In this document: positions 41,405 to 54,973 of the stretch, piece after piece
How the letters are laid out: each line of letters opens with the position of its first letter
Position numbering within the stretch: position 1 is the stretch's first letter
Assembly: GCA_950295325.1 (NCBI GenBank)
Contig: OX485809.1
Coordinates: forward strand, 41,635,081-41,695,080
Reading direction: 5' to 3'
Source of the DNA: Polytrichum commune
Lineage: Eukaryota; Streptophyta; Polytrichopsida; Polytrichales; Polytrichaceae
Length of the DNA stretch: 60,000 nucleotides
Notes under the pieces: generated by a model
Database searches by the model: none
Seen by the model: only the letters and a program-made list of their open reading frames with translations
What the model was told of the DNA's origin: nothing
Translations under genes and position numbers: made by a program

Positions 41405-43209
41405 GTACTTCTAGAGTGAACAAAATGAAGGACTAATTTTAGACCATGTGTTTCATTGTATACATATGTTAGGCTTTAGCTTTTTAAAACTTACTTTGAA
41501 CATGCATACATACGTTAGGCTTCAACTTTTGTTATATATATGTACATATATCATTTTTAATGAAAGTAAAACCATATATAGGGGTATAAATTTGGAGGTG
41601 ATGCACAAACGTTAAAAGTCAAGTGCACTTTTAACACTAATAAGTGCACTCCCTAGGGCATGAGATAGTGAGAAGAAGTGAACAAAAACTTATTGCTATC
41701 TTTTAAAAATACATATTCACGGGGAGCGCAAACCCATGAATTACAAATGTTGTCACCCTTCCAATTACCTTCGTCAAAGTCTTTAACATATTTAATAAGA
41801 AATTTTGCTACTGTACAAAACTCCTAACTGCGCTATTTCCCTTTGCGTTTTAGTGAAAATCGACTTGTGTGCACACCGATCCGAATCATAGTTGCTGAAC
41901 AACTACTGAAGATTCTAGCGTGGGTTCGTAAGATTCCAGCACTTGGTTGCTTAGGTAAGTAACAGGGATCATTACATGAGAAATCACTATCTGCTCAATG
42001 AATGTAGCCTATAAAAGTTCTTGATTTTCCTTCACTGACTGAACCCCTCAATCGTTCCGAAATCTGCAATATCGTGCTTGTCGATCGAGACGCTGCTGTT
42101 TCCTGTTCCACTAGGATTTTGTTGCCATTCAACAGAACCTCTTTTGAATCACTCATGATCCGCACCATGTTTCATTGGTGTTGTTTGCGTTTTTGGAAGT
42201 CTGATTTGTGGCAGATTTCAGGGTCGCACGAACAAAAAGCATCCTGGACGGCTCCCGTGAGAGCTTCATCGTTACCACCAAGCTCACTGGAAGTCGACTC
42301 CCCTCCTCTCTTGCTAGGTTCTGCACCCTGGATCTCTAAAATCCATGTGTCGAACCCTGCTGCTTAAAGATGATGCGCCAAGATACATGTGCAAGCAGCA
42401 CACCCGGCCTGGTCCCAAACCTTCCTTCTAAATCCCAGGCTCGATCATTTGTGAACCAACAGCACTCACAAAATATATCTCCACTACAATGCTTGCAAAC
42501 GAGACGGTCGAGTTATCCCTTAACTCAATGGCACTTTCAGTCGGGAATTGGTTCCCTATGATTTTCAATTGGTTGTTTTGCATAGAATATCAAGAATTTC
42601 TTTCCACTTGTGATGCAGGCTTGGAGGCGGTGTTTAAATTTGAATGAGAAGCAACCTAAACTTGGTTTATTGAGGTTAGCTAAATTGCACCTCTTAGCAT
42701 GCCGAAATGAGTTTGACCCTCAATGAATTTCTACAAACCAATTTCTATAGTTCGAGCATGAAACTAGATACGAACTCGAAGAAAAGCCCATAGGTATATC
42801 CAATTCTCATACAAAGTGTCCACCCATTTTTCCTACCACTTCACTCTCATGTTAAGCAAAAGTCTCAAATATTTGGAAGATACAGAATGTAAATGTGCGT
42901 CCCTAATGTGGTGATCACGAAAAGAGGACTTCTTACCTTGTGGTCTAAGCCGAAACCAACTGCATTTCTACCGATACCAGACCAACATGAGCGCGGGCTT
43001 ATTCCTCTTTCGTGCCTGCACACAAATACTTAAGGTATGAAAACTGTAAAAGTCCATCACCAAGATCTGCATAGAAAGCTGCAAAGTCACAATGAAGCTC
43101 TTCAAATTTGAAGATATTTCTTCAGAGAGCTAAACGCTTTTATGACTTTTAGTTTTACACATACACATTGCACAATGAGGCAGTTGGAAGTAGGTTCAAA
43201 GAGAAATTT
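41405..43209. other. Interval without a supported gene
   Basis: A 97-residue frame at 42074-42367 has Ser/Pro-rich, exon-like composition but no domain. TTAGGTAAGTAACAG at 41950 is a splice-donor look-alike. Otherwise nothing. Confidence 0.3.
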
Positions 43210-43995
43210 TCAACTTAAGAAACCAAACACCCACTCGAACACAACCCTCAAATTCCACCTCATTTCAACCGCGGAGCCCGAATGAACGCCGGCCGCAGCG
43301 ATGGCAACAGCGGCCTCGATGGCTTGATGATGATATCCATCGATGCCTCCTTCTTCCGGCGAGCCCTCCTCCTCGCAGGACTCAAACCATTCCACCAACG
43401 AGCTCTTCGCATCTACGACCATAGGCAACGTGAGGGGAGATTCGAAGGAATTCGTTGTCGGCAATGGTGGAGGTATCATGGAATGTGGCTACCAACCTTG
43501 TTACTATGTTTGGCGATGGTGGCTTGAATGGTTTGTTGATGACGGTGCAAGATGGAGGAGATTAGTTGGGTATGGTGCTAGGGTTCCCACCTGGGGCACT
43601 TACCGGAGGAATGCCTTCGGATACCCACCACAACGATAGCAACGGCACAAAGCAGATGAGGAAAAGGAAGAAGTAGTTCATAGGAGCCGTTCAATCTAGC
43701 ACCATCCGATGAACCTTCTCGTGCCTCCACGGAACACCACTCCGATTGGGATTGCCCTCCGATCAACTTCAACCCTCCTCCTCTCTTCCCGCTCCCGCTC
43801 CTGCTTTTGCAACAACAATTTCACCTCCGCATTCTTCAATCTACCCTCATGAGTCTGCATTTTGTGGAACCACACTGTCCTGGATGCGAAGAGCTCGTCA
43901 TCACACCTCGCCATCATCATCTCAAGTTGATGAGCTACAAACAGAAAAAACTACACTGCCCACATCATCGCCATGCCTACTTCAAATAATTTAGG
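43210..43995 (-). other. GC-richer stretch with coiled-coil-like decayed coding potential
   Basis: On the minus strand 43696-43920 reads FHKMQTHEGRLKNAEVKLLL followed by QKQEREREERRRVEVDRRAI, a convincing heptad-type charged helix. 43210-43479 gives SSLVEWFESCEEEGSPEEGG. The pieces are in differing frames with stops between, so any gene is broken or has introns. The plus strand is also partly open. Family unknown. Confidence 0.3.
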
Positions 43996-44547
43996 ATTGC
44001 AAAATACTTCAAAGTTGATCAACTGCACCCTAGACGAGCTACTGAATGACATCGTCACTGTACACGCACATTTATTCAAAATTTCAGTTTCAGTGTCAAC
44101 AACTGGTTACATTGTCCGTTTGCGGTGGATGCAAATGTTGATAGTGCCATCACCTCAACGTAGGAAAGTGCCTCACCAACAACAACTTCACACGTTCCTC
44201 CCCTTTGTCAACCTGAATGGGATTCTCCCATGCACATGCACCCCCCCCCCCCCCACCCCCACAACCGCCAAGTAAGGATACTCTACCTAGACATCCTCTC
44301 ACTCCAATACACTCTAAACTCCATAGCATCACACCTGTGGAAACCAAAGTGCACGTGATATTACGGAGTTTTGTAGTGTTAACATGGATGTATGATACTA
44401 TAGAATTAGTATAGCATGTGACATTATGGAATAACACAAAGGAGATGTGAGAATTCGTTCTCCCGTCACCTATGTTAGTGTGGTGCACTCCACTTGGCCT
44501 TCCCGAGCGATGTGGCGGACGCATGCGCCAACATTCAACAAGTGGCA

Positions 44548-44581
44548 GAAGAAGAAGAAGAAGAAGAAGAAGAAGAAGAAG
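44548..44581. repeat. (GAA)n microsatellite
   Basis: About eleven GAA units. It creates a poly-Leu run on the minus strand and poly-Lys on the plus strand, which explains the apparent long frame at 44150-44665. Confidence 0.95.
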
Positions 44582-46948
44582 GTGACACTCCATATATTGA
44601 CACATGGCGCAATGCAAGGGTGTAGGTTGACTTCTTTGATGGATTGCGTTAATGACAAAATTCATGATATAAGGGAGAGAAATGTGACAATAAGGAGTGA
44701 GATTTGAACTACAAACATATGTTCCCGAGGGTTTCGGGATTTTAGAGAGTGAATGACATTATGGGGGTTGATATTACGGAGTTTAGGGCGTACATAGAAT
44801 CCACCTATTGCCACTATGGACTCCCAAACCTAGCCATTCAAAGAAACACTAGACAAATGTATTTCTCCGTCGCATTGAAATTATGGCCCATGGCTGGATA
44901 AACCAACCCCTTAAGTTATTCTCTCACCGTATGCCAACATGGGGGACTCCACTTCAAGAATACAAGTACATTTTTCCGACCGACATACCATTATTTAGAT
45001 GATGTGCCTAGTTGGGTAGGCGTGCGAAACGGTACTAGATGTTGAAGATGCACAATGTTGGGCTGAGATGGTTTACACTTATGTTGTCGCCCATATCATC
45101 AACCGCCCCTTCCTACGGACGATTGTTGAACACCGGTTTCATGTATGCACATTTTATTTGCTCCTATTGCATTTGGTTAATAATAGGTTTATGAACGGCC
45201 TACGGGCAGGTTGAGGGGGCCATGGTGTTTTGGATTGGGTCCTAGGCCTTGCTCTAGTGTAGGGTCACTGCACTGGCTCTCCGGATAAGGGGTTTGAGAA
45301 TTTCAGGTCCGTGGGTACTCGTTTCGACCCACCTACCTAGATTCCAACTCCGCTAAGCGTCACCTATGGCATAGTTACAAAAAGTCATTGTTATTAACCA
45401 AACCTTAAACTTAAACTTAGATTCACAATCCTTACAATGATGTGGTGCCTCAAAGTTACTTTCTACCCAATTTGCAATCAATCCGAATTTTCTGGTAATT
45501 TCCGAAGGTTATAATGGGAAATGGAAAATTTCACAGTAGTTGAATAAAGTAATGAACCCAAATCCTTTAAATTAATTTTAAAACGGTAGTAGACAAATCT
45601 TCCATTTCTTTTGATTTTCAAGGTTTGGTATGGTACTTATTACAACTAGGGCCTTGCGGTATTGATTCAAGGTTGGACCATTGTCAACATGATCCACTCA
45701 CCCACACCCCCGTGTCGCCTGAAACTAATCCTTGAAGGCTTTATCCAATAACATCTTCCCTACTTGGTATTTTTCAATTGAGTGTAATTGGTCTCTTGGT
45801 TGAAAGGGGACAATAGCCCATGAGCAAAAGGGCTCTCCTTTGATGCTTGCTCATCCAAAGCCACTTTACCTAATTATCTATCTATTTACATTGTTTTCCT
45901 TCCCATAGAGTTAAAACCGTATTCAAGTAAAACTACACAAATTCTCCAAAACCTCAAATTTTGTCAGTTACTTCAATAGTATGGGCAAACATGTAAATAT
46001 ATTCTCAATACATCTAAAATATATAGAAGATAGGTGATTTCTTAATTTATTTTTGGTTTATTGACTGTTTGGTTGTTCTTGTTTTTTTTAATGGAAAACC
46101 TTTAAAAATTATTATTGTAATATAACCAAACTTATCTTTATGTATTCTACTAAAGGATATTACCATACAATATGATGTGTTGTACTTTTGGACTAAGTTT
46201 TGTCTAGTTTTCCTCAAATATCACATGACATCTTGGGGGTGGGTTGGGAAGTAGTGTGTATGTTTGACAAATTTCATTTGACATTCAACTTCAAATCCAA
46301 AGTGTCACATGACGTTTTCAAAAACAAAAAAAGAATGTCAATTGACATCTGCATTTTCTTCTAAAATGTCACCTCAATGTCACATGCCTAATAGTGCGTG
46401 TCATTTCAATTTCTAAAGTGTTAATTGATGTGTGGTTTTTTTCTTCACAATTCACACTACATGTCAAATTCTAATTTGTGCGTGTCAATTGACATGCAGT
46501 TTATTTTTGTGCAAGTTTTTTGCGTGTCAAATGTCAAAAACTTGCAAAAACTTTGTCAAAAGTACACACTGTTGGGAAGGAAGGAAGGTAGGCAGGTTGA
46601 AGTGTGAAGTTTAGAACCTAAGAATATTAGGCCAATGTTATTTGATTCTTGTTTATTAGGTTCTAAGTAGCATGTATGATTGATTGTCTTGCACATATTA
46701 GCTGAATGGTTCATAGTTATAGGGGGGGAAAGCATAAGATTATTCAGCATGCTTTAGGTGTTCCATCAACTAGGAACCGAATAGGAGTTAATTGTGTAAT
46801 TATTCCTCAAGATAAGAAAAATTCAAACAAATGTTCTTTGGGGCTAAGATTGTGAAGGAACTTGATGGTCGCTTCATTGTCATGATGGCTTAGTAGCCTC
46901 TGCCTAAATCTTGAAGGGTTATGGGCATGCCATGAGACTACACCTTTT
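44582..46948. other. Noncoding interval, TGACAT-rich in part
   Basis: 46220-46560 is packed with ATGACAT/ATGTCA and TGTCAATTGACA palindromic words. The rest shows short frames without domains. A tRNA-like reading near 45250-45350 was considered and rejected. Confidence 0.35.
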
Positions 46949-47615
46949 AAGGTAGATGAGGCTAATGTGCACACCTCTAGCTTTTTGGAATCATTTAGCC
47001 CATGGATTCAAGCATTAGAAGCTTGAGCACGTTAGCAATCGCAAATCCAGATCAAATAATTTGAAATCGCTAAAATCAAAGTTGAGGAAGGTGTTGATCT
47101 AGGTCCTAGAATCAAAGATTGTTTGCTTCTTGATGTGGTGTTATGGGGGGGGGGAGGGGACTCTTTTTTGTTCAATGTTGTGTAAGTGGACAACATCATT
47201 AGCATATGCTACATGGATCATTTGCCAACGAAATCCAAGTTTAATGCCAATATTTGGTTGTGTCATGTCTCTAAAGTGGTCACATGTAAGATAAAATGTT
47301 GCGGAATTATTTCTCATTATAGAATACCTACAATACAAGTTGGTTGGCACCTTGCAAGCACATGTTGCTTCCTAATTAGCCGACCTCGGGCACAAAAATC
47401 AAGTGTGTCATAGCTTGGTGGATAGCAGTCCTCATTATAGAGGATGGTAGGTGTAGTTTGACTTTTGTGAAGGTGACTAATCCAAATATCATCAAGGCAG
47501 CGGCTAAATCACCATGCATTACTCACCGACTAGATTAAAGTGAGTGTATTGATGATTATGAGTCAAAACTAGGTGTCCAATTAAGGAAGTTAACTCAATT
47601 AGCCTCATCTACCTT
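46949..47615 (-). mobile_element. AGGTAGATGAGGC MITE, copy 2
   Basis: Ends AAGGTAGATGAGGCTAAT and ATTAGCCTCATCTACCTT, flanked by ACACCTTTT (46940-46948) and ACACCTATT (47616-47624), a 9-bp duplication with one mismatch. That suggests a Mutator-like family. It is oriented opposite to the copy at 17638-18256, with shared interior blocks (GGATCATTTGCCAACGAAA, GTGTCATGTCTCTAAAGTGG). 667 bp, noncoding. Confidence 0.8.
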
Positions 47616-49750
47616 ACACCTATTACGTGGGTACATAGTTAGCGTGGGTAGAAAATACCTTGGCCCCACTATATTTAACTAGCTTGGACTCATGTCATCT
47701 TGGCCCATGGCACATGTGCATATAAATAAATATCTTAGCAAACTTATGTCCATCCTACCCCATTGCACCCATACAAATAAACATCCAAGTTCAACCTTGA
47801 GTAATTTGTGTCATGTAAAAACATTGATAAAAAGTTCCTAGTCCTTAACATAGAAATATGGTATTCAAAATAAAGTGAACCAAGAAAATTTGTAATGATC
47901 AAGATTAATTTAGTGTACTCTAAACTCTCTTATATCAACTTCTTTAACGTCACTCCTTCTCTTATATTTGCAACCCCATGGAACATATGTTCTTAGTTGA
48001 AATCTCACTCCTTGTTGTCTCATTTCCTTCCTATATATCACGAGTTTTGATATTAATGCTAGAACACCTCCAACTACCTTTCTCTATCACATTGCATAAT
48101 AACATGAGGCCATTTTCACAATTCCTTTGTCCTTTCCTCATCTACAATTCAATTATACTGTAATTCAATTATTGGAGTCTATGTGTGTCGGAACATCAAT
48201 GTTGTGTTTCTTAGGTTTTAAGTTGCTTATTACTTGCTTTGGGAGTTGCTCACTCAATTGTCTTTGAACTCACAACTAGCACAACACAAACAACATACAA
48301 GGTGGTATTGTTTTCACTTCTCATGGATTTGGTCATGCTCTCATGCTTTGTAAGTGGTTGGTGAAACCACAAGTTTTGTCTAGATGTTGTGCAAAACCTT
48401 AAGCTTGCTTTACTTTTACCTACCTAAATGGTTAACTGAAGTAGTCCAAGTGAGTGATAGTTTTTTTTTTTGTATTTTTCTTAAATATGTTATGTGGTGT
48501 TATGTGGTGATTTGACGATGGGCAATTACTTACTTACATTGCGGAGCTTTCCTTGTGTTCCACTTGCAATGAAGTGAAGTACAGTGATGTGAGTTGATGC
48601 AAGCAGCGGGATTCGTGGTGGGGTGCGTTAGGGCTAGAGAAAATTGAGTGTTTGCATTGATTTGGAGTAGTGTGTGTTATGTTGCGCTTTGGAGCAATGT
48701 TGCACTTTGTGTTACTCCATCATGTCACATGCTACACTTGTTTTTTTTTATCATGCATTTATGTCAACACTACAAAATTCTTTGATAGCATGTGCATTTG
48801 TGTTGTCACAAGTGTGATATTATAGAGCTTATAGTTGTCGCAACTCTTGCTAACTCACCTTACTTTATCTTACGTGTCACTTAGGGGATCTCTCCTGGGT
48901 GTCACTTAGGGGTCTCCTTGTGCCCATGGTGTTGCGGGCTCTCCTCATGGAGAAGTGCATGACAACAATGCATGACAAATTGTGGTGAGCCACAATAATA
49001 GATGTGGAAGGTGTAGAAGTAGCTTATTTGTCTCACATTTCCTCTTCATGTAAGTACAATAATACTTGTCCCCTTCAAAAACAATGAAGAAAAGAGGCAT
49101 CAAATGGACAAAGCCAACAAGGGCAAGGATGGAATTTTGGGGGCATTTGCACCAATGTTGGATTGACATATAGTTTGGATGCATTCATAATCAATCCCGG
49201 GGGGGGGGGGGTGCACTCAATTGTCAAGTTGAACACCACGTGCGAACAAAAAAAATCTACTTTTTACATAAAGCATTACCAAAATGAGCCAAAATCTTAT
49301 CATTTTGTTTTTCATGAGTAGAGTACATGGTATTTATTACATAGTAAAAAATGGCAACCAAATATGATGATTTTGTTTTTATAGAACATATTGTTTCTAA
49401 CTAGAATGACGCAAAACTAAACTAAAACAATTACTACAAAAATGAACATGACTACAAATTTCAAGAAAATAAAATAAAAAACATTATCAATGGTTATGCA
49501 TATGCAAGAAAAAATATCATAATTTTTAAAATTTATGTATGGCATATAATATAGGGATGGCAAACTTTGTTCACACGTGGTTATAAAACGTAAGAAGGTG
49601 TAATCGCCTAGAGTAATCAATAAAAAAACATTAACAATAATATCAAAGAACCTCTCCATACGTATCAAGGTTGTAATATCAATGAAATATTGACATTTGG
49701 TGGGTATGTCAAAGCAAAAGAATTTTTGTATACCCAAGTTATTTGTTAGG
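47616..49750. other. Noncoding interval
   Basis: Poly-T (48461-48471) and poly-G (49198-49211) runs; short AT-rich frames only (e.g. 49417-49737 minus, hydrophobic). The AGG at 49748-49750 is the target duplication of the CACTA element. Confidence 0.35.
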
Positions 49751-50056
49751 CACTACTACAAAACACGTCTTTTATTCCAACACCTACTTCACTACATGTC
49801 TTTGACTACTATAAACAGTGATTGGAGGAATTATAGAAATCCACATGGGCTCATTTGATGTCCGAATTAACTTTGCGGAGTCATAGTAGTGAAGTGGGAC
49901 AACAATTCAGTTGGGAACGCTCTTCTAAACGTGTTTGGGAACGTCCAGTAGAACGTGCATGACTGTGGGTAGTGAAGTGGTCCACATGGAGAGAATGTTA
50001 AGTCCAATTGTCATGTGTTTCAGGGTTTTAGACATAATACTCACAAAAAATGACCC

Positions 50057-50240
50057 GTTAGTGTGTATGAGTGTGTGAGTGTGAATGTGTGTGAGTGTGA
50101 GGGAGTATGTGAAAGTATAAATGAGAATGTGTTTGAGAGTGTGAATGACAATGTATGTGTGTGAGTATGAGAGTGTGAGAGTGTGAATGAGAATATGTGA
50201 CAATGTATGTGTTAGTATAAGAATGTGAGTAAGAATGTGT
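50057..50240. repeat. GTGTGAGTGTGAATG-type simple repeat
   Basis: Imperfect (GTGTGA/GAATGT)n array near the left end of the CACTA element. It encodes an artefactual HIHTHTL frame on the minus strand. Confidence 0.85.
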
Positions 50241-50289
50241 ATGTAGGTAGGAGTGAAAATATAGTTGTGAGTGTGAAAATGGAAGTGTT

Positions 50290-52250
50290 GATGGACGCCG
50301 TGGATCGTTCCTTTGTAATTAGCTAAGAAGACTCACAATGAGACATCATGTAAATTTATATTCGCTTGAGAACTACCGTGTCTCATTAATATGCTCGGTC
50401 TCGAATTAGTAATCTTTCTCTTCTCCTTGTGATATGAATATAATTATTGGAGTGAACACATTCTCATTATCATATATTCTCACTCTCAATGTAAGGCATC
50501 ATTGATCATAAGAACAATTAGATTAGAGAAGGTTTCAAGAGGTATAACAATATCGTTGATAACAATATAATTTTCAATAGGTTATATAAGTCTTCAAGAA
50601 GTTAAGTTCGTAGTTCATAAACGTCAATCACATACTTTATAATATTACTCCATAACTTATAATAATAAGAAAGATTTTGTGTTCTTGAATCTTCCTTTTT
50701 AAGCTCAAGTGTTACTACTTATAGTATTGTAACTTTGATATGTGTAACATATAGTGGTTATAACCTTATATCCAAAACACCATTGATTGTTTTGCAATGT
50801 CACGTTTTTACTTCAAAGTGTTTTTGATGACGAGAGTAATTATAACTCTCTTGAGTTTTACTCAAGAGAGAGAACTATTCTCTTTGATAGTTAATTTTTC
50901 ACTTGTAATGACATCCAACAACTCACAAGAATCTTAAAGGTAAGAAGTTTCAATAACAATTGTTGTGAGTAGTTAATCAATCAATCTTTGTTAGTATCAA
51001 TAAAATATTTGTTACTATCCTTACAATTTACTTAAAGAATTGAATATGAGTAAGTTCAACTATCATCCATAAGTCACATAATATATATAGGTAGTTTATA
51101 TTGAGAAGTTTCTCTCAATTAATTGTATCTCTTTTTTAGTAATATTTAAGAAGTCTTATTCTCAATTTAATTGAAATATGCATGCAAGTCTTATCAACTC
51201 AATCTTAATCACTCTATCACTTTATATTTGGATAAATCCCTTTTGAGGAGTTCAATGATAACTTCCACTTTTAATAGACAATCTTGTTTCCTTCATTCAC
51301 GTTGTATGAATTGACGTTTGCTTCATCATAACAAAATCTCTCAAAGTTCCATTGATTCTCCGAATATCCTTGAGTGTTTTGTTCTCACCCTCACACACTA
51401 ATCTTTTGAGTTCTTGCTCAAAAGAGTCTACTCGATCTTCTCTCGGTTGCTTAATCACTTAAGTTCCAAGTACCGCTTAACAACTTGTAGGTCCAATTGA
51501 GAGAGAGAGATAGATCACACATATTTGTGGAAAAGATAGTATATTGCAAAAGTACTCCGAGAGGAGAGATACAAAAGGAACTCAAGTGTTTTTGACACTC
51601 AAATTTAAGATAACTTCGTCGTATTGAAAATGAGGTGTAGTCTCTTAAAAGCGTTATCTTTATATAGTATTTTCTTCATAACCCAAAATCTATATTTAAA
51701 ATGGTTGTTAACTCCACTTTCCTAGATAACTACCTATCTCCGACATAGGTAGATGATATCTATTATAAACGGTTATAACCGTTTTACCACTCTAATGTTC
51801 GTCTTTCTAAGATTCCACTATATCTTTGTCGTGGCTACATTCCAAATCATTTTTTAGAATCCATCAAATCTTCATATTGATTGATTTAAATTCCAATGAT
51901 CATACTAGTAGAATGTACCATATTCCTATATACTCCTTAATACTTATATATTCTTCGTAATTGCTTAAATATTCTTCTTTCATAATTATCCTTGAACAAA
52001 ATCTCGTATACTCATACTAATGGAATGTAATCATAGTCCTATATACTTTCTAATATCCCTATATACTCCTATATATTCCTCATATAAAATCTTTCATACT
52101 TACATAGTAATATTTTATCTCTAAATTCTAAGTTTCCTTCACTAGGTCGTTGAGGACCCATTGCCGTGGGTAAGGGACCCTATAACCGCACGACTTCCTT
52201 GTATATCCGTGGAAAGGGGGCCTAAAACCGTGGCCGAGGGCTCTCTGAGT
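50290..52250 (-). other. AT-rich, LTR-like interior segment of the CACTA element
   Basis: No coding. On the minus strand there is a strong TATA box (ACTATATAAAG, about 51658-51668) and dense CTC/TTGAG words; composition and word use differ from the repeat-rich flanks. This may be a nested solo LTR, but I could not find matching TG...CA ends or a 5-bp duplication. Confidence 0.3.
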
Positions 52251-52376
52251 TCCTCTTGTCTTCGGTGTTCATTCTTCGTTTCGGTGGTGATTCCTTTCTC
52301 CTCTTGGTGATGTATGTTGTCGTTGGCTTCTCCATTGTGCCTCTTTTCTCTCTTATAATGTTGTTACTCAACAAAT

Positions 52377-52970
52377 GTAAGTGTGGATATGAGAGACAAG
52401 CCAAAAGTGAGGAACTTAGAGTGTGGAACCCAATATTTGCAATATTAGGGTTTAGGGTTTATCATAAATGTGTGAGCAAATAAATGAGAATGTGTGTATG
52501 AGTATGAGAATGCTAGTGTGGATATAAGAGATAAATCAAAAGCGAGGAACTTGGAGTATGCAACCCCATGTCTTCACCAAATCCAATGACAAAGGTATGT
52601 TTATATATTTGTATGAATGGAAATGTGTGTGTGTGTGTGAATATATGTGTGAGTGTAATGATAAGATTGTTAGTGTGGATATGAGAAATAATCCAAAGGT
52701 TAGGATTTGGAATGTGTAACCTAATGTCTTCACCAAATGCATTGACAAAGGTATGTGTATATTTGTATGAATGAAAATGTGTGTGTGTGTGTATGTGAAT
52801 ATATATATGAGTGTAATGATAAGATTGTTAGTGTGGATATGAAAAATAATCCAAAGGTTAGGGTTTGGAATGTATAACCTAATGCCTTCACCAAATGCAT
52901 TGACAAAGGTATGTGTATATTTGTATGAATGAAAATGTATGTGTGTGTGTGTGTGTGTGAAAGAGGGGAC
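52377..52970. repeat. About 158-bp tandem repeat
   Basis: GTGTGGATATGAGA starts near 52379, 52516, 52673 and 52831. Units contain CTTCACCAAAT(G/C)CAATGACAAAGG-type blocks and end in a TG-microsatellite. ATAAGATTG recurs at 52661 and 52819 (158 bp). About four units, the first partial. Confidence 0.88.
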
Positions 52971-53089
52971 CTAAACCAAAGCGTGTACGTCTGAGTGAAG
53001 ACGAGAAATTAACTTTGGAGGCCGGTGCAATGCTGCAGAAAGGTTACTTTCTCACGAAGGGGGGTTGCATTATTCTGAGTGTTTATGCT

Positions 53090-54515
53090 AAGTTATATTT
53101 TTATGTAAACATAACTCCACATGGTGAAGTATCACTGTAGCCAGTATGCAATAATGGCCATTGTCGTATATTTTTACTACCTGTAGTCACTGACGCTTAC
53201 TACGTATAGTTATTGGCCTGTAACATAGTTGTCCTATATTACTAGAAGCAGTAATGTGATAGCCATAAAGCCATTGAGTGTTTAGACATTAGAGATGGAT
53301 TTCAAGAAATATACATTTATGTAGGAAGTGGTGCATACCAAGAACCAGCTGTAGGAAATTCTAAAACTTTCGGCCATGTTCGGTAGAACTAACATTAATG
53401 TCCTTCTCTACATTAGTTTACAATGCATTAATCAATGTAAGGCTAAAATGGTTGAATAAACATTGCAGAGAAATTGAGGTCTAGCCCATCAGAAAAGGGC
53501 TCGAAGAAAATGAAGAAAGAAGGAGACAAAAAATTGATGGATAAGCGTCGGGGTGATAAACCTCCCCTTGCCACGAAGGGGAGGTTACAATTGGCCAAGC
53601 AAAGGGCCATTTCATTCTTTGGGCAGGTGACTGGGTAAGGTTGTGTGCGGATACGTGAGTGTAGAGTGGATTTGTAGACCTATGTTGATTTTTAGATATT
53701 GACCCCTTTGAAATTTAGTGCTTGTCATTGTTAATAGTGATTTGTAAAACATTCATGACATACTATTGTATAAATATGATTTGGTTTTTTAACATCATTA
53801 CTATGTTTGTGTGACTGCATTTCGTAGGTGACTGTATTTTGTATGATAAGTAGAAATATATGGTGCATGCCACAAACATATGACCTTGTTGAGTCATCCT
53901 CATGTTACTAGTTGCAGTAAACGCAATCATTTGCATCATAAACATAGCACTTAGCAAAGTGAACATGAAGTTAACTACTGATAATAAATCCTAAAGATAT
54001 ATGAAGACCATATGACCTCACAACGTAGGGAAAACACCAAAGTTTGTTGTCAACATTACTTTGCATAGTGAAGTAGATATCACTTCGTCAAGTAAGAAAT
54101 ATATGTCATTTCCATATTTATTCACTCCTACTAGTCACAAACGCTTACTACGCAAAGTTATTGTCTAGTATGACCAGTGACAATATAATGTGTATACCAT
54201 AAACATATCACTATGTCAAGTGAACCCCATATCACTCGATACAGTAAACGCAATCATTTGCATTAAAAACATATGACTTGGCAAAGTCATATACACTTCA
54301 CTACTAGTAATACATAACAAAGACATACGACAACCACATGACCTCACAACGTAGGCCATAAATCACTAGTTGATGTAAACATTACTCCACTCAGTGAAGT
54401 AGATATCACGACATGTAGTAAAAAAAAATGCATTTGTTGTATTTATTTACTATTAGCAATCAGAGACGCTTACTACGCAACGTTATTGACTTCCCGCTTT
54501 GTTGTCCGCGATTAC
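53090..54515. repeat. Degenerate repeats (CGCTTACTACG, GTGAAGTAGATATCAC) inside the CACTA element
   Basis: ACGCTTACTACG recurs near 53197, 54149 and 54469. ACTC(C)AC...GTGAAGTA(G)ATATCAC recurs near 53115, 54068 and 54398. ATGACCTCACAACGTAGG is seen twice (about 54012 and 54340). The 54.0-54.5 kb part behaves as two degenerate units of about 320-330 bp. Noncoding. Confidence 0.7.
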
Positions 54516-54973
54516 GGGAAACAGTAATGTGTGAAAATTAATTCAACTAATCATCGCCACGATAAAACTTATTGTTTCAACCACGTTGTTAACATTGACT
54601 AGTAATTTGGAATGTATATATATACATTTTACATGTTATGACTCTGTGTAATGAAGTGCAAACACCATACATGACTGGTGCCAGTGCCATGAGTCCACTA
54701 GGCCTAGTTATATAACGTGTATCTTATCTTACTTATATTGACGAGGTGTAGTGAAGTAGGACACGACTTTAAGAAGTAAAGCACTGGAGCACCCCAAACT
54801 TCACTGCCATTGGGAACGTGTCCATTGGGAACGTCCTGTCCGACATGACTATGACCACACTTTACTTCTTGTCTGAAGCGACTGGTCGTTTTCCACATCA
54901 GTAAAGTCTGGGTTTTTTCACTTGTAGAAGTTGAAAAACCCAGTTGTAAAAGACGTGTTCTGTTGTACTGAGG

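Larger units (their letters stand above)
49751..54970. mobile_element. CACTA (En/Spm-type) DNA transposon, non-autonomous, 5.2 kb
   Basis: Left end CACTACTACAAAACACGTCT; right end (reverse complement) CAGTACAACAGAACACGTCT. The 24-bp inverted repeats have three mismatches. A perfect 3-bp duplication AGG flanks it (49748-49750 and 54971-54973). Subterminal GTAGTGAAGT(G/A)G motifs and GGGAACGT(CC/GTCC) motifs occur in both terminal 250 bp, as expected of CACTA transposase-binding arrays. No TNP2-like or TNPA-like frame survives; the interior is tandem repeats and an LTR-like stretch. Confidence 0.9.

Noticed and set aside
44150-44665. 171-residue minus-strand frame with a Leu12 run
   Set aside because: The Leu run is the (GAA)n microsatellite and the poly-Gly part is a poly-C run; no domain.
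45240-45350. tRNA-like or SINE-like sequence (GGTACTCGTTTCGACCC)
   Set aside because: The B box is poor, the A box is not at the right spacing, and there is no flanking duplication.
49925-50203. His/Thr-rich frame in the CACTA element
   Set aside because: Translation of a GTGTGAATG simple repeat.
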